A DNA stretch of 64,000 nt from Methylobacillus rhizosphaerae (GCF_900187985.1 NZ_FZOA01000001.1:248001-312000), one strand, 5' to 3'; counted from the first letter of the stretch, positions 43,413 to 55,980 are shown. Made by a program: numbers and translations. The notes: generated by a model from the letters alone, not told the origin.

Positions 43413-44776
43413 TGACCATGTCAGAAATTGCCCAGGCTTCCGGCGGCACCCTGATCGGGGAGGACGTGCTGGTGCAATCTGTCGGGACCGACAGCCGTAG
43501 GCTGGAGGCTGGCCAATTGTTTGTCGCGATCAAGGGCGAGCATTTTGACGGACATGATTATGCCAGGGGCGTATTGCGCCAGGGCGCAGCAGCTGTGCTG
43601 ATATCTGATGCCATTGGGGTGGGGCCTGCGGTGTTGGTCGAGGATACCCGTCTTGCATTGGGCAAACTGGCCGCTCACTGGCGTGAAAAATTCAATATTC
43701 CTGTGGCCGCTGTTACCGGCAGCAATGGCAAGACCAGCGTCAAGGAAATGCTGGCCTCCATTCTGCGAGTCGCCGCAGGTTCGGAGAGTGCTGTGCTCGC
43801 GACACAAGGTAATCTCAACAATGACCTTGGCCTGCCGCTGACATTGTTGCGCTTGCGTGCGCAGCATCGCTATGCCGTGGTGGAAATGGGGATGAACCAT
43901 GCTGGCGAAATCCGTTATCTCACTCATATCGGCCACCCGGATGTAGCGTTGGTCAACAATGCGACATCCGCGCACTTGGGTGGCCTGGGATCTGTTGAAG
44001 GGGTGGCCAAGGCGAAAGGCGAGATATTTGAAGGCCTGGCCGCAGGGGGAACTGCTGTCATCAATGCAGATGATGCATTTTCCGGCTTGTGGCAATCCCT
44101 GGCGCAGCAGCACCGTATTGTGCGTTTTGGCCTCAATGCCGAAGCTGAGGTGACAGCGCAATATGTCCTGCATCCTGAGGGAAGTGACTTGCAATTGCAT
44201 ACGCCAGAGGGTGAGCGGTCACTACGATTGCATGTGGCTGGTTTACATAATGTCAGGAACGCTTTGGCAGCGTGTGCTGTTGCTCTATCCATGCAGGTGT
44301 CGCTGGATGCTGTTGTCACGGGACTTGCCAGTTTCGGTGGAGTGAAGGGCCGATTGCAGCGCCGGTACGGAAAACAAGGGGCATTGGTGATTGACGATAC
44401 CTACAACGCCAATCCGGCTTCCATGCGGGCAGCGATTGATGTACTGGCTAGCCAGTCTGGCAAGCGCTTATTGGTCATGGGTGACATGGGTGAGCTTGGT
44501 GCAGATGAATCAGCCCTGCATGCTGAGCTTGGCGTATATGCCAAAGCGGCTGGATTGGACGGGTTGTATACGCTGGGTACCCTGACTCCTGAGACTGTTC
44601 GGGCCTATGGCGATGGCGCCAGCCATTATGAGAGTGTGGAGGATTTGGTCATAGCATTGCTGCCAGTATTGGACGCGAATACCAGTGTGCTGGTCAAAGG
44701 GTCGCGTTTCATGCGTATGGAGCGTGTCGTGGAGCAGCTGCAAGATAATAACAAGGAGAAATCATATGTTGCTTGA
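43409..44776 (+). CDS. murF: UDP-MurNAc-pentapeptide ligase MurF
   Basis: 455 residues. It adds D-Ala-D-Ala to the tripeptide precursor. ATP motif [25 protein letters not shown] is the family signature. It starts with two successive ATG codons (43409, 43412), and the first overlaps the murE stop. Its end overlaps mraY by 11 bases. Confidence 0.97.
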   Translation: MMTMSEIAQASGGTLIGEDVLVQSVGTDSRRLEAGQLFVAIKGEHFDGHDYARGVLRQGAAAVLISDAIGVGPAVLVEDTRLALGKLAAHWREKFNIPVAAVTGSNGKTSVKEMLASILRVAAGSESAVLATQGNLNNDLGLPLTLLRLRAQHRYAVVEMGMNHAGEIRYLTHIGHPDVALVNNATSAHLGGLGSVEGVAKAKGEIFEGLAAGGTAVINADDAFSGLWQSLAQQHRIVRFGLNAEAEVTAQYVLHPEGSDLQLHTPEGERSLRLHVAGLHNVRNALAACAVALSMQVSLDAVVTGLASFGGVKGRLQRRYGKQGALVIDDTYNANPASMRAAIDVLASQSGKRLLVMGDMGELGADESALHAELGVYAKAAGLDGLYTLGTLTPETVRAYGDGASHYESVEDLVIALLPVLDANTSVLVKGSRFMRMERVVEQLQDNNKEKSYVA

Positions 44777-45851
44777 ACTTGCTGGCTGGCTGGCCCAGGA
44801 TATCCGCGGTTTCAATGTGTTCAACTATATTACGCTGCGTGCTGTCATGGCCACGCTGACGGCGCTGGCCATTTCATTTCTGGTTGGCCCGGCGTTGATC
44901 CGCAAGCTGACTGAATGCAAAGTAGGGCAGGCTGTGCGTGACGATGGTCCGCAGACCCACTTGGTCAAGGCCGGTACACCGACCATGGGCGGGGCGTTGA
45001 TCCTGATTGCGATTGCCGTATCGACATTGCTCTGGGCTGATCTCTCCAATCGATTTATCTGGGTGGTATTGATCACCACCCTTGGATTCGGCGTGATCGG
45101 CCTGATAGATGACTGGCGCAAAGTGGTGTACCGCAATCCCAAGGGTTTGTCAGCACGGGCCAAGTATTTCTGGCAATCACTGATCGGCGCCGGTGTCGCC
45201 ATATACCTGTTCCAGACGGCTACTACACCTGCTGAGACCCAATTGATCGTGCCTTTCTTCAAGCACCTGATGCTGCCATTGGGCGTGGTCAGTTTTGTTG
45301 TGCTGACCTATTTCGTGATTGTCGGTACCAGTAATGCAGTCAACCTGACAGATGGCCTGGATGGCCTGGCCATCATGCCTACTGTCATGGTGGCGAGTGC
45401 CCTGGCTGTATTCGCCTATGTGGCAGGCCATTTGTACTTTTCCAAATATCTCGGGGTGCCCTATGTGCCTGGCGCCGGGGAGCTGGCTGTGTTTTGTGCG
45501 GCGATTGGCGGAGCCGGGCTGGGTTTCCTCTGGTTCAATGCGTATCCGGCAGAAGTATTCATGGGTGATGTCGGGGCACTGGCCCTTGGCGCCGCCTTGG
45601 GAACGGTTGCCGTGATCGTGCGGCAGGAAATTGTGCTGTTTATCATGGGTGGTGTGTTCGTCATGGAGACAATTTCGGTGATGTTGCAGGTTGCGTCATT
45701 CAAGCTGACCGGCAAACGGATTTTCCGCATGGCGCCCTTGCACCACCATTACGAGCTCAAGGGATGGAAAGAAACACAAGTGGTGGTGAGGTTCTGGATC
45801 ATCACCATGATGCTGGTGCTGGTCGGCCTGTCCACTTTGAAACTGAGATAA
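44766..45851 (+). CDS. mraY: Phospho-MurNAc-pentapeptide transferase MraY
   Basis: 361 residues, ten transmembrane helices. It makes lipid I. The motifs [29 protein letters not shown] and the HHHYELKG loop are present. ATG at 44766 is set by AAGGAG 6 bases upstream, inside the end of murF. Confidence 0.97.
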   Translation: MLLELAGWLAQDIRGFNVFNYITLRAVMATLTALAISFLVGPALIRKLTECKVGQAVRDDGPQTHLVKAGTPTMGGALILIAIAVSTLLWADLSNRFIWVVLITTLGFGVIGLIDDWRKVVYRNPKGLSARAKYFWQSLIGAGVAIYLFQTATTPAETQLIVPFFKHLMLPLGVVSFVVLTYFVIVGTSNAVNLTDGLDGLAIMPTVMVASALAVFAYVAGHLYFSKYLGVPYVPGAGELAVFCAAIGGAGLGFLWFNAYPAEVFMGDVGALALGAALGTVAVIVRQEIVLFIMGGVFVMETISVMLQVASFKLTGKRIFRMAPLHHHYELKGWKETQVVVRFWIITMMLVLVGLSTLKLR

Positions 45852-45869
45852 GTAATACCGGGTAAAAAG

Positions 45870-47228
45870 ATGCTGCAATTAAAAGACAAACAAGTGCTGG
45901 TGCTGGGGCTGGGTGATACCGGTCTTTCGGCATTGCGCTGGCTCAAGCGCCAGGGTGCACACTTGTCTGCCGCAGATACACGCAAATCCCCAGCAGGGCT
46001 GGAGATCATGCAACAGGAGTTGCCAGAGGTGCGTGTGCATCTGGGGCCTCTGGATGCAGCAATATTCCAGAACATTGAATTGGTTGTGATCAGTCCGGGC
46101 GTACCGCTTGCCGAACCTGAAATACAGGCGGCAATACAGCGCGGTATCCCAGTGGTGGGTGATGTCGAGTTGTTTGCACAGGCACGACCGGAGACGGCCA
46201 AGGTCATTGCCATTACTGGCGCCAATGGCAAAAGCACTGTCACTACCCTGGTTGGGGAGATCTGCAAGGCTGCCGGACTCAGGACTGTGGTCGCAGGCAA
46301 TATCGGCTTGCCAGTGCTGGATGCTCTGGATAGTGCCGTAGATGTCTATGTGCTTGAGTTGTCCAGTTTTCAGCTGGAAACCACGCATAGCCTGGTGGCA
46401 GATGCTGCCACGGTGTTGAATATCAGTGAAGATCATATGGATCGTTATACCGGTATGCAGGCATACGCTGATGCCAAGGCGCGTATTTTCTCTCATGCCA
46501 AGTTACAGGTTATCAATGTCGACGATACCTGGAGCCGGAGTATGGCAATTCCTGGTGTCGAACATATAAATTTCGGCCTGGGAATGCCCGATGCTGAACA
46601 GGATTTCGGTCTGGCACATGAAGTTGGTGAGTACTGGCTGACAAAAGGAAAACGCAGGCTGATGCCTGTGGCTGAACTACGTATTGCTGGGTTGCATAAT
46701 GCAGCCAATGCGTTGGCTGCGTTGGCATTGTGTAGTGCCCTCAAGATTGATGAAAATGTGGCGCTGCAGGCTTTACGGGATTTCAAGGGCTTGCCGCATC
46801 GTGTGCAATGGGTGGCTGAAGTGGCTGGAGTGCCATTCTATGATGATTCCAAAGGCACTAATGTCGGTGCTACGTGTGCTGCCCTGACAGGGTTGTCGCG
46901 CCGGGTGGTGCTGATTGCCGGTGGTGATGGCAAGGGGCAGGATTTCACGCCTTTGCAGGCACCAGTGGCCGAGCATGCGCGCGCGGTGGTGTTGATTGGG
47001 CGGGATGCAGCCCTGATCGCTGAGGCGCTCAAGAATACCGATGTGAGGCTGGAGCATGCCCAAAACCTGGAAAGTGCAGTTGGCATGGCATTTGAGCTGG
47101 CTGAGGCTGGGGATGCAGTATTGCTTTCTCCCGCATGTGCCAGTCTGGATATGTTCCGTCATTACGTGCACCGTGCAGAGGTATTCGTACAGTCCGTACA
47201 GCAATTGCAGGCGGAGGTGCAGCCATGA
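45870..47228 (+). CDS. murD: UDP-MurNAc-L-Ala D-Glu ligase MurD
   Basis: 452 residues. ATP motif [23 protein letters not shown] and [11 protein letters not shown] are typical MurD segments. Starts 18 bases after mraY. The stop overlaps the ftsW start (ATGA). Confidence 0.97.
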   Translation: MLQLKDKQVLVLGLGDTGLSALRWLKRQGAHLSAADTRKSPAGLEIMQQELPEVRVHLGPLDAAIFQNIELVVISPGVPLAEPEIQAAIQRGIPVVGDVELFAQARPETAKVIAITGANGKSTVTTLVGEICKAAGLRTVVAGNIGLPVLDALDSAVDVYVLELSSFQLETTHSLVADAATVLNISEDHMDRYTGMQAYADAKARIFSHAKLQVINVDDTWSRSMAIPGVEHINFGLGMPDAEQDFGLAHEVGEYWLTKGKRRLMPVAELRIAGLHNAANALAALALCSALKIDENVALQALRDFKGLPHRVQWVAEVAGVPFYDDSKGTNVGATCAALTGLSRRVVLIAGGDGKGQDFTPLQAPVAEHARAVVLIGRDAALIAEALKNTDVRLEHAQNLESAVGMAFELAEAGDAVLLSPACASLDMFRHYVHRAEVFVQSVQQLQAEVQP

Positions 47229-48397
47229 ATATGATGTACAGGTTGAGTGGCCGTGAACGTTTGATATCGACATCCACTTATGACCAGGCATTGGTCTGGG
47301 TGACATTGATCTTGCTGGGTATTGGCCTGGTCATGGTGTATTCCGCCTCTATCGCATTGGCAGAGGCAGACAAGATGACAGGGCACCAGCCAACATATTT
47401 CCTGATCCGTCACGCCATATTCCTTGTGATCAGTTTGACGGCTGGCTTTGTGGCATTCCAGGTGCCAACACATCTCTGGCAGAAAATAGCGCCTCATTTA
47501 TTCATGCTGGGCTTGTTCATGCTGGTGTTGGTGCTGATTCCCGGTGTCGGGCGCAACGTGAATGGCAGCCAGCGCTGGTTGTCATTATTTGTGATCAATC
47601 TCCAGCCTTCTGAGTTCATGAAGCTGTTTGCGGCCATTTATGTGGCGGACTACACCATTCGCAAGGCAGAGGTGATGGATAGCATCAAGCGTGGTTTTCT
47701 ACCCATGGTACTGGTCATGGTGCTGGTTGGCTGGCTGTTGCTGCGTGAGCCAGACTTTGGCGCATTCAGTGTGATTGTGGCTATTTCCATGGCAATCCTC
47801 TGGCTGGGTGGGATCAATGGACGCATTTTTGGTGGCCTGGTGGCTTTATTGCCGGTAGCGGTCATTGGCCTGATCTGGAGTTCGCCTTATCGCTTGCAAC
47901 GCGTGATCGGCTTCATGGATCCATGGGCCGACCCATACGGTAAAGGCTACCAGCTGTCTCACGCCCTGATCGCGTTTGGCCGAGGGGAGTGGCTGGGCGT
48001 CGGCTTGGGAGCCAGTGTGGAAAAACTGCTTTACCTGCCTGAAGCACATACCGATTTCCTGATGGCTGTGATTGCTGAAGAGCTGGGATTCATAGGGGTC
48101 ATGGTCGTGATCGGCCTGTTTGCCTGGCTGGTGATCCGGGCTTTCCGTATTGGCAAGGAAGCCATGAGTAGCGAACGTTATTTCTCTGCCTTGCTGGCAC
48201 AAGGAATAGGTGTCTGGATTGGCGTGCAGAGCATGATCAATATCGGTGTGAACATGGGCGTCCTGCCTACCAAGGGGCTAACACTGCCATTGTTGTCATT
48301 TGGTGGCAGCGGCATTCTGGCTAACTGCGTTGCCTTGGCGATCCTGCTCAGGATCGATTGGGAAAATCGCCGGCTTCAAAAAGGGCTGCCAGCATGA
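47225..48397 (+). CDS. ftsW: Septal peptidoglycan glycosyltransferase FtsW
   Basis: 390 residues, SEDS family with about ten transmembrane helices. Signature segments: [60 protein letters not shown] and [13 protein letters not shown] at 47225 overlaps the murD stop. It polymerises septal glycan together with FtsI. Confidence 0.96.
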   Translation: MNMMYRLSGRERLISTSTYDQALVWVTLILLGIGLVMVYSASIALAEADKMTGHQPTYFLIRHAIFLVISLTAGFVAFQVPTHLWQKIAPHLFMLGLFMLVLVLIPGVGRNVNGSQRWLSLFVINLQPSEFMKLFAAIYVADYTIRKAEVMDSIKRGFLPMVLVMVLVGWLLLREPDFGAFSVIVAISMAILWLGGINGRIFGGLVALLPVAVIGLIWSSPYRLQRVIGFMDPWADPYGKGYQLSHALIAFGRGEWLGVGLGASVEKLLYLPEAHTDFLMAVIAEELGFIGVMVVIGLFAWLVIRAFRIGKEAMSSERYFSALLAQGIGVWIGVQSMINIGVNMGVLPTKGLTLPLLSFGGSGILANCVALAILLRIDWENRRLQKGLPA

Positions 48398-49500
48398 GTA
48401 AGACCTTACTTATCATGGCAGCTGGCACAGGCGGGCATGTCATGCCCGGGCTGGCGATTGCTGAAACCATGCGGGCGCGTGGTTGGGATGTTCACTGGCT
48501 GGGTACAGCACATGGGATGGAAAATCGCCTGGTGCCACCTCATGGCTTCCAGATGACCCAGCTCCAATTTTCCGGATTGCGTGGCAAGGGCTGGAAGCAT
48601 TCAGTCGCTGGAGTGTTCCGCCTGGTGACGGCTACTTTCAGTGCCTGGCGCCTAATGGGCAGGCTGAAGCCACAAATCGTATTGGGTATGGGTGGCTATG
48701 TCACTGTGCCGGGCGGATGGGCAGCCCGGGTGCGCGGATTGCCTCTGGCACTGGTCAATGCGGATGCGGCCTTGCTGATGTCCAACCAGGCCTTGGTTCA
48801 ACATGCCAAGCGGATATTGTTCGGTTTTGAAGGTGGTATGGATGCGTTGGGGAAACTGGCATTCAAGGCACGCGTCACAGGCAACCCTGTGCGAGAGGAG
48901 ATTGTCAGGGTTGCGGCCCCTGAGCAACGCTTCGCCGGACGTACAGGGACATTGCATTTGCTTGTGGTTGGCGGGAGTCTGGGAGCGCAGGTGTTGAACG
49001 CCATGCTGCCTAAGGCGTTGGCCCTGTTGCCAGCCGAAGATAGACCTGTCGTCACCCACCAGTCCGGGGCGCAGCATATTGAAGCATTACGGCAGGCGTA
49101 TGTGGATGCCGGCGTGCAGGCAGATGTTGTGCCTTTTATTGATGACATGGCAGATGCCTATGCGCGGGCGGATGTCCTGGTGTGCCGTGCCGGGGCGATC
49201 ACGGTGAGTGAGCTGGCAGCAGCGGGCGTGGCTAGTATCCTGGTTCCGCTGGTGGTGTCGACTACATCACACCAACGTGACAATGCGCGCTGGATGGCTG
49301 AACACAATGCGGCAATTCATTTGCCACAACAGGAAATGACACCGCAAGTGTTGGCCAGCTTGTTGCAAGAGCTGACACGTAACCGCCTGCTCGCCATGGC
49401 GCATGCGGCGCGGGAGTTGGGGCGGCCCAGGGCAACAGAGATTATTGCGAACGAACTGGAAAGTATTGCCCTGCCGGCGCGGGGAGGTAGTTACTCATGA
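48394..49500 (+). CDS. murG: GlcNAc transferase MurG
   Basis: 368 residues. Makes lipid II at the inner face of the membrane. [11 protein letters not shown] at the N terminus, [10 protein letters not shown] in the middle, and [22 protein letters not shown] in the UDP-GlcNAc site. ATG at 48394 overlaps the ftsW stop by 4 bases, and the end overlaps murC. Confidence 0.97.
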   Translation: MSKTLLIMAAGTGGHVMPGLAIAETMRARGWDVHWLGTAHGMENRLVPPHGFQMTQLQFSGLRGKGWKHSVAGVFRLVTATFSAWRLMGRLKPQIVLGMGGYVTVPGGWAARVRGLPLALVNADAALLMSNQALVQHAKRILFGFEGGMDALGKLAFKARVTGNPVREEIVRVAAPEQRFAGRTGTLHLLVVGGSLGAQVLNAMLPKALALLPAEDRPVVTHQSGAQHIEALRQAYVDAGVQADVVPFIDDMADAYARADVLVCRAGAITVSELAAAGVASILVPLVVSTTSHQRDNARWMAEHNAAIHLPQQEMTPQVLASLLQELTRNRLLAMAHAARELGRPRATEIIANELESIALPARGGSYS

Positions 49501-50891
49501 AGCATAAAGTAAAACACGTACATTTTGTCGGCATCGGCGGTTCTGGTATGAGTGGTATTGCCGAGGTATTGCTGAACCTCGGGTTTAGCGTCAGTGGCTC
49601 CGATCTTGCTGACAATGCAACCACACGTCGTCTGGCTGGGTTTGGTGCCAGGCTGTATCAAGGCCATGCTGCAGAAAATCTTGGGCCAGCAGATGTCGTG
49701 GTGATTTCCAGCGCGGTCAAGGATGATAATCCGGAAGTCATGGCCGCGCGTGAGCGGAGTATTCCTATCGTGCCGCGTGCCTTGATGCTGGCAGAACTGA
49801 TGCGCTTCCGCCAGGGTATTGCCGTGGCTGGTACTCATGGCAAGACCACCACGACGAGCCTGATTGCAAGCATCCTGGCTGAAGCCGGCATGGATCCTAC
49901 GTTTGTGATCGGTGGGCGGTTGGAAGCTTCAGGTAGTAATGCACGCCTGGGTACGGGTGAATATATCGTGGCCGAGGCAGATGAATCGGATGCCTCCTTC
50001 TTGCATCTCACGCCTATCCTCGCCGTGATCACCAACATTGATGCTGATCATATGGATACCTATGGGCATGATTTTGAAAGGCTGAAAGGTGCATTTGTCG
50101 AATTCCTGCAGCGCCTGCCGTTTTATGGCATGGCTGTGGTCTGCATCGATGACCCGAATGTGCGCGCCATTCTGCCTCAGGTTTCAAAGCCAGTCATGCC
50201 ATATGGTTTTTCGGAAGAAGCCCGCATCCGCGCTAGTAATGTGCGCGCAGAGGCTGGGCGCATGCATTTCACCGTCAGCCGGATCAATGGGGTAACGACA
50301 ACATTTGATGTCACCCTGAACCTGCCTGGCAAGCATTATGTGCTCAATGCATTGGCAGCCATTGCAGTGGCCAGCGAATTGAATGTGCCGGACGAAGCCA
50401 TCATCAAGGCACTTGCGGAGTTCAAAGGCGTAGGGCGCCGTTTTGAACGTTATGGCGAAGTGCCTGCCAAGGGTGGTGGCCATTTCACCCTGATCGATGA
50501 TTACGGACATCATCCGGTCGAAATGAATGCCGTCATCGCAGCAGCACGCGATGCTTTCCCTGCACGTCGATTGGTATTGGCTTTCCAGCCGCATAGGTAT
50601 ACCCGAACCCGGGATTGCTTTGAGGATTTCGTCAAAGTGTTGTCCAGTGCAGATGTTGTGTTGTTGACAGAAGTGTATTCGGCTGGCGAAGCGCCTATCG
50701 TGGCTGCCGATGGCCGTTCGCTGGTACGTGCGATCCGGGTGGCCGGCAAAGTGGAACCCTTATTTGTGGAAACGCCACAGGAATTGCCGCAGAGCATTAT
50801 TGATATGGCCCAGGCGGATGATGTCGTGATCGTGATGGGAGCAGGCTCCATCGGACAGGTGGCTGCCAATACCAGGGAGATGGCGCAGTGA
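49497..50891 (+). CDS. murC: UDP-MurNAc L-Ala ligase MurC
   Basis: 464 residues. First amino-acid ligase of the pathway. N-terminal [20 protein letters not shown] motif [21 protein letters not shown] and [13 protein letters not shown] overlap with murG; GTGATG junction with murB. Confidence 0.97.
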   Translation: MKHKVKHVHFVGIGGSGMSGIAEVLLNLGFSVSGSDLADNATTRRLAGFGARLYQGHAAENLGPADVVVISSAVKDDNPEVMAARERSIPIVPRALMLAELMRFRQGIAVAGTHGKTTTTSLIASILAEAGMDPTFVIGGRLEASGSNARLGTGEYIVAEADESDASFLHLTPILAVITNIDADHMDTYGHDFERLKGAFVEFLQRLPFYGMAVVCIDDPNVRAILPQVSKPVMPYGFSEEARIRASNVRAEAGRMHFTVSRINGVTTTFDVTLNLPGKHYVLNALAAIAVASELNVPDEAIIKALAEFKGVGRRFERYGEVPAKGGGHFTLIDDYGHHPVEMNAVIAAARDAFPARRLVLAFQPHRYTRTRDCFEDFVKVLSSADVVLLTEVYSAGEAPIVAADGRSLVRAIRVAGKVEPLFVETPQELPQSIIDMAQADDVVIVMGAGSIGQVAANTREMAQ

Positions 50892-51775
50892 TGGCCGCGC
50901 TTATGACAGGCAGCGTGTTGAAGCATGAGCCATTGGCTCGCTATACGAGCTGGCGTGTCGGCGGAGCTGCAGATCAGCTTTATATTCCAGCTGGTCTTGA
51001 GGACCTGCAGCATTTTCTTGCCGGTTTGCCACAGGACGAAGCGCTGCATTTCATTGGACTGGGCTCCAACCTGCTGGTGCGCGATGGTGGTGTCAGAGGC
51101 ACTGTGGTCCTGATGCATGGCGCATTGACCACATTAGCTGCAGAACATGGGTTTATCTATGCCGAAGCAGGTGTGACATGTGCCAAGTTGGCAAAATTTG
51201 CGGCACGGCAACATCAGCATGGCGCAGAGTTCATGGCCGGCATTCCTGGAACCGTGGGTGGTGCACTTGCCATGAATGCTGGCTGCCATGGCGGTGAAAC
51301 CTGGGAAATCGTGGATCGGGTGTTGACGATAGACCGCCAGGGCAAGGTGCATGAGCGCAATTGCCAGGCCTTTGCGACTGCCTATCGTCATGTGGAAATG
51401 CCAGTCGCGGATGAATGGTTTATTGCCGCCTGGTTCCGGTTGGAGCATGGCGATGCCGGTAGTGCCGAAGCAAAAATCAAGCAATTGCTGGCCAGGCGCC
51501 TGGAGACGCAGCCGTTGAACCTGCCGAATGCCGGATCGGTATTCCGTAATCCTGCAGGTGACCATGCAGCAAGGCTGATCGAAGCCAGCGGGCTCAAGGG
51601 ATATCGCATGGGCGGTGCCCAAGTGTCGGAGAAGCATGCCAACTTCATCGTCAATACAGGCGATGCTACTGCTGCCGATATCGAGCAGCTGATTGCCTAT
51701 GTACGCCAGACGGTCAAGCGTGAGCAAAAAGTGGAGTTGCAGCAGGAAGTAAGGATTATTGGAGAGTATGCATGA
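50888..51775 (+). CDS. murB: UDP-N-acetylenolpyruvoylglucosamine reductase MurB
   Basis: 295-residue FAD enzyme making UDP-MurNAc. NTSWRVGG is here [37 protein letters not shown], and NAGSVFRNP with the catalytic Ser follow. The start is GTG at 50888 (4-base overlap with murC) or the next codon, ATG at 50891. AGGGAGA lies upstream. Confidence 0.95.
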   Translation: MMAALMTGSVLKHEPLARYTSWRVGGAADQLYIPAGLEDLQHFLAGLPQDEALHFIGLGSNLLVRDGGVRGTVVLMHGALTTLAAEHGFIYAEAGVTCAKLAKFAARQHQHGAEFMAGIPGTVGGALAMNAGCHGGETWEIVDRVLTIDRQGKVHERNCQAFATAYRHVEMPVADEWFIAAWFRLEHGDAGSAEAKIKQLLARRLETQPLNLPNAGSVFRNPAGDHAARLIEASGLKGYRMGGAQVSEKHANFIVNTGDATAADIEQLIAYVRQTVKREQKVELQQEVRIIGEYA

Positions 51776-52680
51776 GTAGCAGGTTTGGCAAGGTGGCAGT
51801 GTTATTAGGCGGTACCTCTGGTGAGCGCAAAGTGTCGCTCAACAGTGGCGCCGCAGTCCTGGCTGCCTTGCAAAAAAGTGGTGTGGATGCGCATGCATTT
51901 GATACCGCAGAACGCGCGCTGGATGAACTGGCAGGTTTTGACCGTGTATTTATCGCTTTGCACGGGCGCCATGGTGAGGACGGTACGATTCAAGGGGCAC
52001 TTGAATTGATGGGAATTCCTTATACCGGCAGTGGCGTCATGGCTTCCAGTGTGGGTATGGATAAATGGCGCACCAAATTGTTATGGCGTGCCGCCGGCGT
52101 GGCAACGCCGGATTTTGCGCTGGTGACAGCGGATAGTGATTTTTCTGCAATAGAGCAGCAATTAGGGTTGCCGCTGTTCGTGAAGCCCGCCAATGAAGGT
52201 TCCAGCATCGGTATCAGTAAGGTGAAGGAGGCTGGTGGCCTGAAGGCGGCCTATGAGTTGGCGGCACAGTCGGATCCATTGGTGATTGCAGAGCAGTTTA
52301 TCGGGGGCGGAGAGTATACCGTTGGGATTCTAGGTGAAGAAGCCTTGCCTGTGATCCGTATCGTGCCTGCAAACGAGTTTTATGACTATGAGGCCAAGTA
52401 CCTGCGTGATGATACCCAGTATCTCTGCCCGTGTGGATTGAACGCGGAGCTGGAAGAGCGGATACAGGCAGAGGCACTGCAGGCTTTCCGTGTTGTAGGC
52501 GGACAGGGCTGGGGGCGAGTGGACTTTCTCATGGATGAATCCGGGCAGCATTATTTCCTTGAAGTGAATACTTCTCCCGGTATGACGGATCACAGTCTGG
52601 TGCCTATGGGAGCCAAGGCGATTGGGCTGAGTTTTGATGAGTTGGTGCTCAAAGTGCTGGAGTCCGCGCATGTGGGATAA
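51772..52680 (+). CDS. ddl: D-alanine-D-alanine ligase Ddl
   Basis: 302-residue ATP-grasp enzyme making the D-Ala-D-Ala used by Mur[17 protein letters not shown] at the N terminus, [28 protein letters not shown], and [17 protein letters not shown] near the end. It overlaps murB by 4 and ftsQ by 11 bases. Confidence 0.97.
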   Translation: MSSRFGKVAVLLGGTSGERKVSLNSGAAVLAALQKSGVDAHAFDTAERALDELAGFDRVFIALHGRHGEDGTIQGALELMGIPYTGSGVMASSVGMDKWRTKLLWRAAGVATPDFALVTADSDFSAIEQQLGLPLFVKPANEGSSIGISKVKEAGGLKAAYELAAQSDPLVIAEQFIGGGEYTVGILGEEALPVIRIVPANEFYDYEAKYLRDDTQYLCPCGLNAELEERIQAEALQAFRVVGGQGWGRVDFLMDESGQHYFLEVNTSPGMTDHSLVPMGAKAIGLSFDELVLKVLESAHVG

Positions 52681-53401
52681 GCCGCGCGTCCTCAACTGGA
52701 TTGCGAATTTTCTCAATGCGCTGGCGGCAGTGATTTTTTTGTATGGCCTGGTGTATGTAGTTGTACATCTGCCGATTTTCCCGCTCAGGGAAGTACGAGT
52801 GGATGGGCAGCTGGAGCATGTGACCCGTGAGCAGATCAAGCTGATTGCGGAGCGGCATCTTCAGGGAAACTTCTTCACTGTGGATGTATTGAAGGCCAGG
52901 GATGCCTTCCAGAAGTTGCCATGGGCCCGTAAAGTCAGCGTGCGCAAACGCTGGCCGGACAGGCTGGAAGTGGTGATCGAGGAACAGCATGAGTTGGCGC
53001 GCTGGGGGAATATTGCATTGGTGAATACTTATGGTGAGTTGTTCCATGCTGCTTCAGACAGTGATTTGCCAGTGTTTTACGGGCCGGGTGATGCAGTGGC
53101 GGAAGTAGCTAAGCAATACGGTGTGTATAGCCAGATACTGGCAGGTGGAACCGGGTCACACATTACCCAGCTTGCATTGACCTCGAGGCGGGCGTGGCAG
53201 ATAAAAACGGATAAAGGTCTGGTGATTGAACTGGGACGGGAGCAAGTAGAAGAGCGTCTGCGGAAATTTGCAAATGCATATAGTCATACATTGGGTGGAG
53301 TGAAAGTGGCGATTACTTACGTTGATTTGCGCTACCCCAATGGCTTTGCCGTGCGCAAGCCCGAGGTTACAACATCCAAACGCAAGACAGGAGCAGCCTG
53401 A
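52670..53401 (+). CDS. ftsQ: Cell division protein FtsQ
   Basis: 243 residues: short cytosolic tail, one transmembrane helix (about 14-33), POTRA domain ([20 protein letters not shown]) and the periplasmic beta domain. It bridges early and late division proteins. ATG at 52670, with GGAG 7 bases upstream, inside ddl. Confidence 0.93.
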   Translation: MWDKPRVLNWIANFLNALAAVIFLYGLVYVVVHLPIFPLREVRVDGQLEHVTREQIKLIAERHLQGNFFTVDVLKARDAFQKLPWARKVSVRKRWPDRLEVVIEEQHELARWGNIALVNTYGELFHAASDSDLPVFYGPGDAVAEVAKQYGVYSQILAGGTGSHITQLALTSRRAWQIKTDKGLVIELGREQVEERLRKFANAYSHTLGGVKVAITYVDLRYPNGFAVRKPEVTTSKRKTGAA

Positions 53402-53429
53402 GTAACATGAAAAATTTGGAGAAATATAA

Positions 53430-54668
53430 ATGAGCAGGGTCCGGGAAGATAAAAATCTGATTGTCGGGCTGGATATTGGGACATCCAAGATTGTAGCCAT
53501 TGTTGCGGAATTGCAGCTGGATGGGTCACTCAAGGTCATAGGCCTGGGGCAGAGCGCATCGCGCGGCCTGAAAAAGGGCGTGGTGGTCAATATCGACTCC
53601 ACGGTGCAGGCAATCCAGCGCGCGTTGGAAGAAGCGGAGTTGATGGCAGATTGCAAAATCAGCACCGTGTTGACCGGCATCGCTGGCAGCCATATCAAGA
53701 GCCTTAATTCACACGGCATGGTGAAAATCAAGGATGCCGAAGTGACCAAGATGGATGTGGACCGGGTGGTGGAAACGGCGCGTGCGATTGCCTTGCCGTC
53801 AGATCAGCAGATTCTGCATATCCTGACCCAGGAATTCATTATTGACGGACAGGAAGATGTACGTGAGCCATTGGGCATGAGCGGCATGAAGCTGGAGGTC
53901 AAGGTGCATATCGTTACTGGCGCCGTGTCTGCGGCCCAGAACATTGTCAAGTGCATCAAGCGTTGTGGTCTGGAAGTGATAGACCTCAGTCTGCAACCGT
54001 TGGCATCCAGCATGGCCGTATTGACCGAGGATGAGAAAGAGCTGGGTGTATGCCTGGTGGATATCGGTGGCGGAACCACTGATATCGCAGTATTCAAGCA
54101 AGGGGCAATTCGGCACACGGCTGTGATACCGATTGCAGGTGATCAGATGACCAATGACGTGGCGGTGGCGTTCCGTACGCCAACCCAGTCTGCTGAAGAG
54201 ATCAAGATTAAGCACGGTTGTGCATTGCGCCAGCTGGCTGATGCGCGCGAGGTGGTGGAAGTGCCGGGTGTGGATGGACGTGAGCCACGCCAGCTTTCAG
54301 TACAGACGCTGGCAGAGGTCATCGAGCCAAGAATTGTTGAGCTGTATGAATTTGTGCTTGCTGAATTGCGCCGTAGCGGTATGGAAGAAATGATTGCTTC
54401 CGGCATTGTTATTACAGGTGGCTCCTCACTCATGAAAGGGATGGTGGAGCTGGGTGAAGAAATTTTCCATATGCCGGTACGCCTTGGTATGCCGCGCAAT
54501 GTGGGAGGCTTGTCCGAAGTGGTAGGTAATCCGCGGTATGCCACTGGGGTGGGATTGGTATTGATGGGCAAGCAGCAGGTGGAACGTCAGTTCCAAGGGG
54601 AAATGGAGTCCAACTCATTGAGTCAGGTGTTTAGCCGGATGAAGAGCTGGATCCAGGGGAATTTTTAG
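53430..54668 (+). CDS. ftsA: Cell division protein FtsA
   Basis: 412 residues, actin-like ATPase that tethers FtsZ to the membrane. Phosphate-1 motif VGLDIGTSKIVAIV, phosphate-2 VDIGGGTTDIAVF, adenosine motif GIVITGGSS, and a C-terminal amphipathic helix (VFSRMKSWIQGNF) for membrane binding. TGGAG lies about 7-8 bases before the ATG. Confidence 0.97.
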   Translation: MSRVREDKNLIVGLDIGTSKIVAIVAELQLDGSLKVIGLGQSASRGLKKGVVVNIDSTVQAIQRALEEAELMADCKISTVLTGIAGSHIKSLNSHGMVKIKDAEVTKMDVDRVVETARAIALPSDQQILHILTQEFIIDGQEDVREPLGMSGMKLEVKVHIVTGAVSAAQNIVKCIKRCGLEVIDLSLQPLASSMAVLTEDEKELGVCLVDIGGGTTDIAVFKQGAIRHTAVIPIAGDQMTNDVAVAFRTPTQSAEEIKIKHGCALRQLADAREVVEVPGVDGREPRQLSVQTLAEVIEPRIVELYEFVLAELRRSGMEEMIASGIVITGGSSLMKGMVELGEEIFHMPVRLGMPRNVGGLSEVVGNPRYATGVGLVLMGKQQVERQFQGEMESNSLSQVFSRMKSWIQGNF

Positions 54669-54731
54669 AAGTACTCATTTGTTTTAATTGTTTTTTTCGC
54701 GTTCAGGCAGACGTAACTAAGGAGGAATGAC

Positions 54732-55880
54732 ATGTTTGAGATTATGGATAGGGACTCTCAAGAGGCCGTGATCAAGGTGATTGGTGTTGGTGGTTGTGGT
54801 GGTAATGCTGTAGCCCACATGATTGCCAAAGAAGTGGGTGGCGTAGAGTTTATTTGCGCCAATACGGATATCCAGGCCTTGAAAAAGAGCCAAGCCAAGA
54901 CAGTATTGCAGATTGGAACTGACATTACTAAAGGGCTGGGTGCTGGCGCACGTCCTGAAATCGGGCGTGAAGCAGCATTGGAAGATCGTGACCAGATTGC
55001 AGAAGTGATTGACGGTGCTGATATGCTGTTCATCACAGCCGGCATGGGCGGCGGTACAGGTACTGGTGCAGCGCCTATCATTGCTGAAGTGGCCAAGGAA
55101 ATGGGTATCCTGACCGTGGCAGTGGTGACCAAGCCATTTATATTTGAAGGCAAGCGCACCAAGGTAGCACAGGAAGGCCTGGAAGAACTTTCCAAGCACG
55201 TTGACTCTCTAATTGTCATCCCCAATGAAAAACTCATGCAGGTGCTGGGTGACGACGTATCTTTCCTGGAAGCATTCAAAGCATCCAATGATGTGCTGCA
55301 TAATGCGGTTTCCGGGATTGCGGAAATCATCAATTGCCCAGGCATGGTGAACGTTGACTTTGCTGACGTTCGTACTGTCATGTCAGAAATGGGAATGGCA
55401 ATGATGGGATCTGCAACTGCCAACGGTAGCGGTCGTGCCCGTATTGCTGCGGAACAGGCCGTGGCTAGTCCATTGCTGGAAGATGTCAATCTGGCGAATG
55501 CTCGCGGTGTACTGGTCAATATTACTGCCAGCACTTCTTTCAAGATGAAGGAATATTACGATGTGATGAATACCGTCAAGGAGTTCACTGCAGAAGATGC
55601 TACTGTGATTGTTGGTAATGTATTTGACGAGTCACTTGGTGATGAATTGCGTGTCACTGTGGTGGCTACAGGCCTGAATGGTGCGGTAGCACGTCGTCAG
55701 CAAAAGCCTGAGTTGCGTGTGATGACACGTGATGGTACAACCAACCAACCTATCTTTATGGATGATGACAGTCCTGCGGTATTCAGCTCCAATGGTCGTC
55801 GGGCACAAGTCGAAGCCATGAAGATGTCGGGCGTGGAGGAGTTGGATATTCCTGCATTCCTGCGTAAACAGGCAGACTAA
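54732..55880 (+). CDS. ftsZ: Cell division protein FtsZ
   Basis: 382-residue tubulin-like GTPase forming the division ring. T-loop motif GGGTGTGAAP; KPFIFEGKR follows. The C-terminal conserved peptide EELDIPAFLRKQAD binds FtsA and, in E. coli, SlmA; slmA is in this window (61475). The strong site TAAGGAGGA precedes the ATG, raising its translation above its neighbours. A 63-base T-rich gap separates it from ftsA. Confidence 0.98.
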   Translation: MFEIMDRDSQEAVIKVIGVGGCGGNAVAHMIAKEVGGVEFICANTDIQALKKSQAKTVLQIGTDITKGLGAGARPEIGREAALEDRDQIAEVIDGADMLFITAGMGGGTGTGAAPIIAEVAKEMGILTVAVVTKPFIFEGKRTKVAQEGLEELSKHVDSLIVIPNEKLMQVLGDDVSFLEAFKASNDVLHNAVSGIAEIINCPGMVNVDFADVRTVMSEMGMAMMGSATANGSGRARIAAEQAVASPLLEDVNLANARGVLVNITASTSFKMKEYYDVMNTVKEFTAEDATVIVGNVFDESLGDELRVTVVATGLNGAVARRQQKPELRVMTRDGTTNQPIFMDDDSPAVFSSNGRRAQVEAMKMSGVEELDIPAFLRKQAD

Positions 55881-55947
55881 CTGACTGCGGGTTCGCCAGG
55901 CCTGAGTGCGTGAGACGTGTGCCTGCTCCGGCAGGTGCAGTATCACA

Positions 55948-55956
55948 TGCTATAAT
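55948..55956 (+). promoter_or_regulatory. Extended -10 promoter of lpxC
   Basis: TGCTATAAT is a perfect extended -10 element without a good -35. A small hairpin (CCTGC-TCCG-GCAGG, 55922-55935) lies just upstream. Transcription would start near 55963, giving a leader of about 38 bases. Confidence 0.6.
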
Positions 55957-55980
55957 TTGGTAGATGAATATTGATGAGGA

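Noticed and set aside
54758-55543. 261-codon antisense frame opposite ftsZ
   Set aside because: Ser/Pro/Thr-rich composition typical of shadow reading; ftsZ is fully conserved here.
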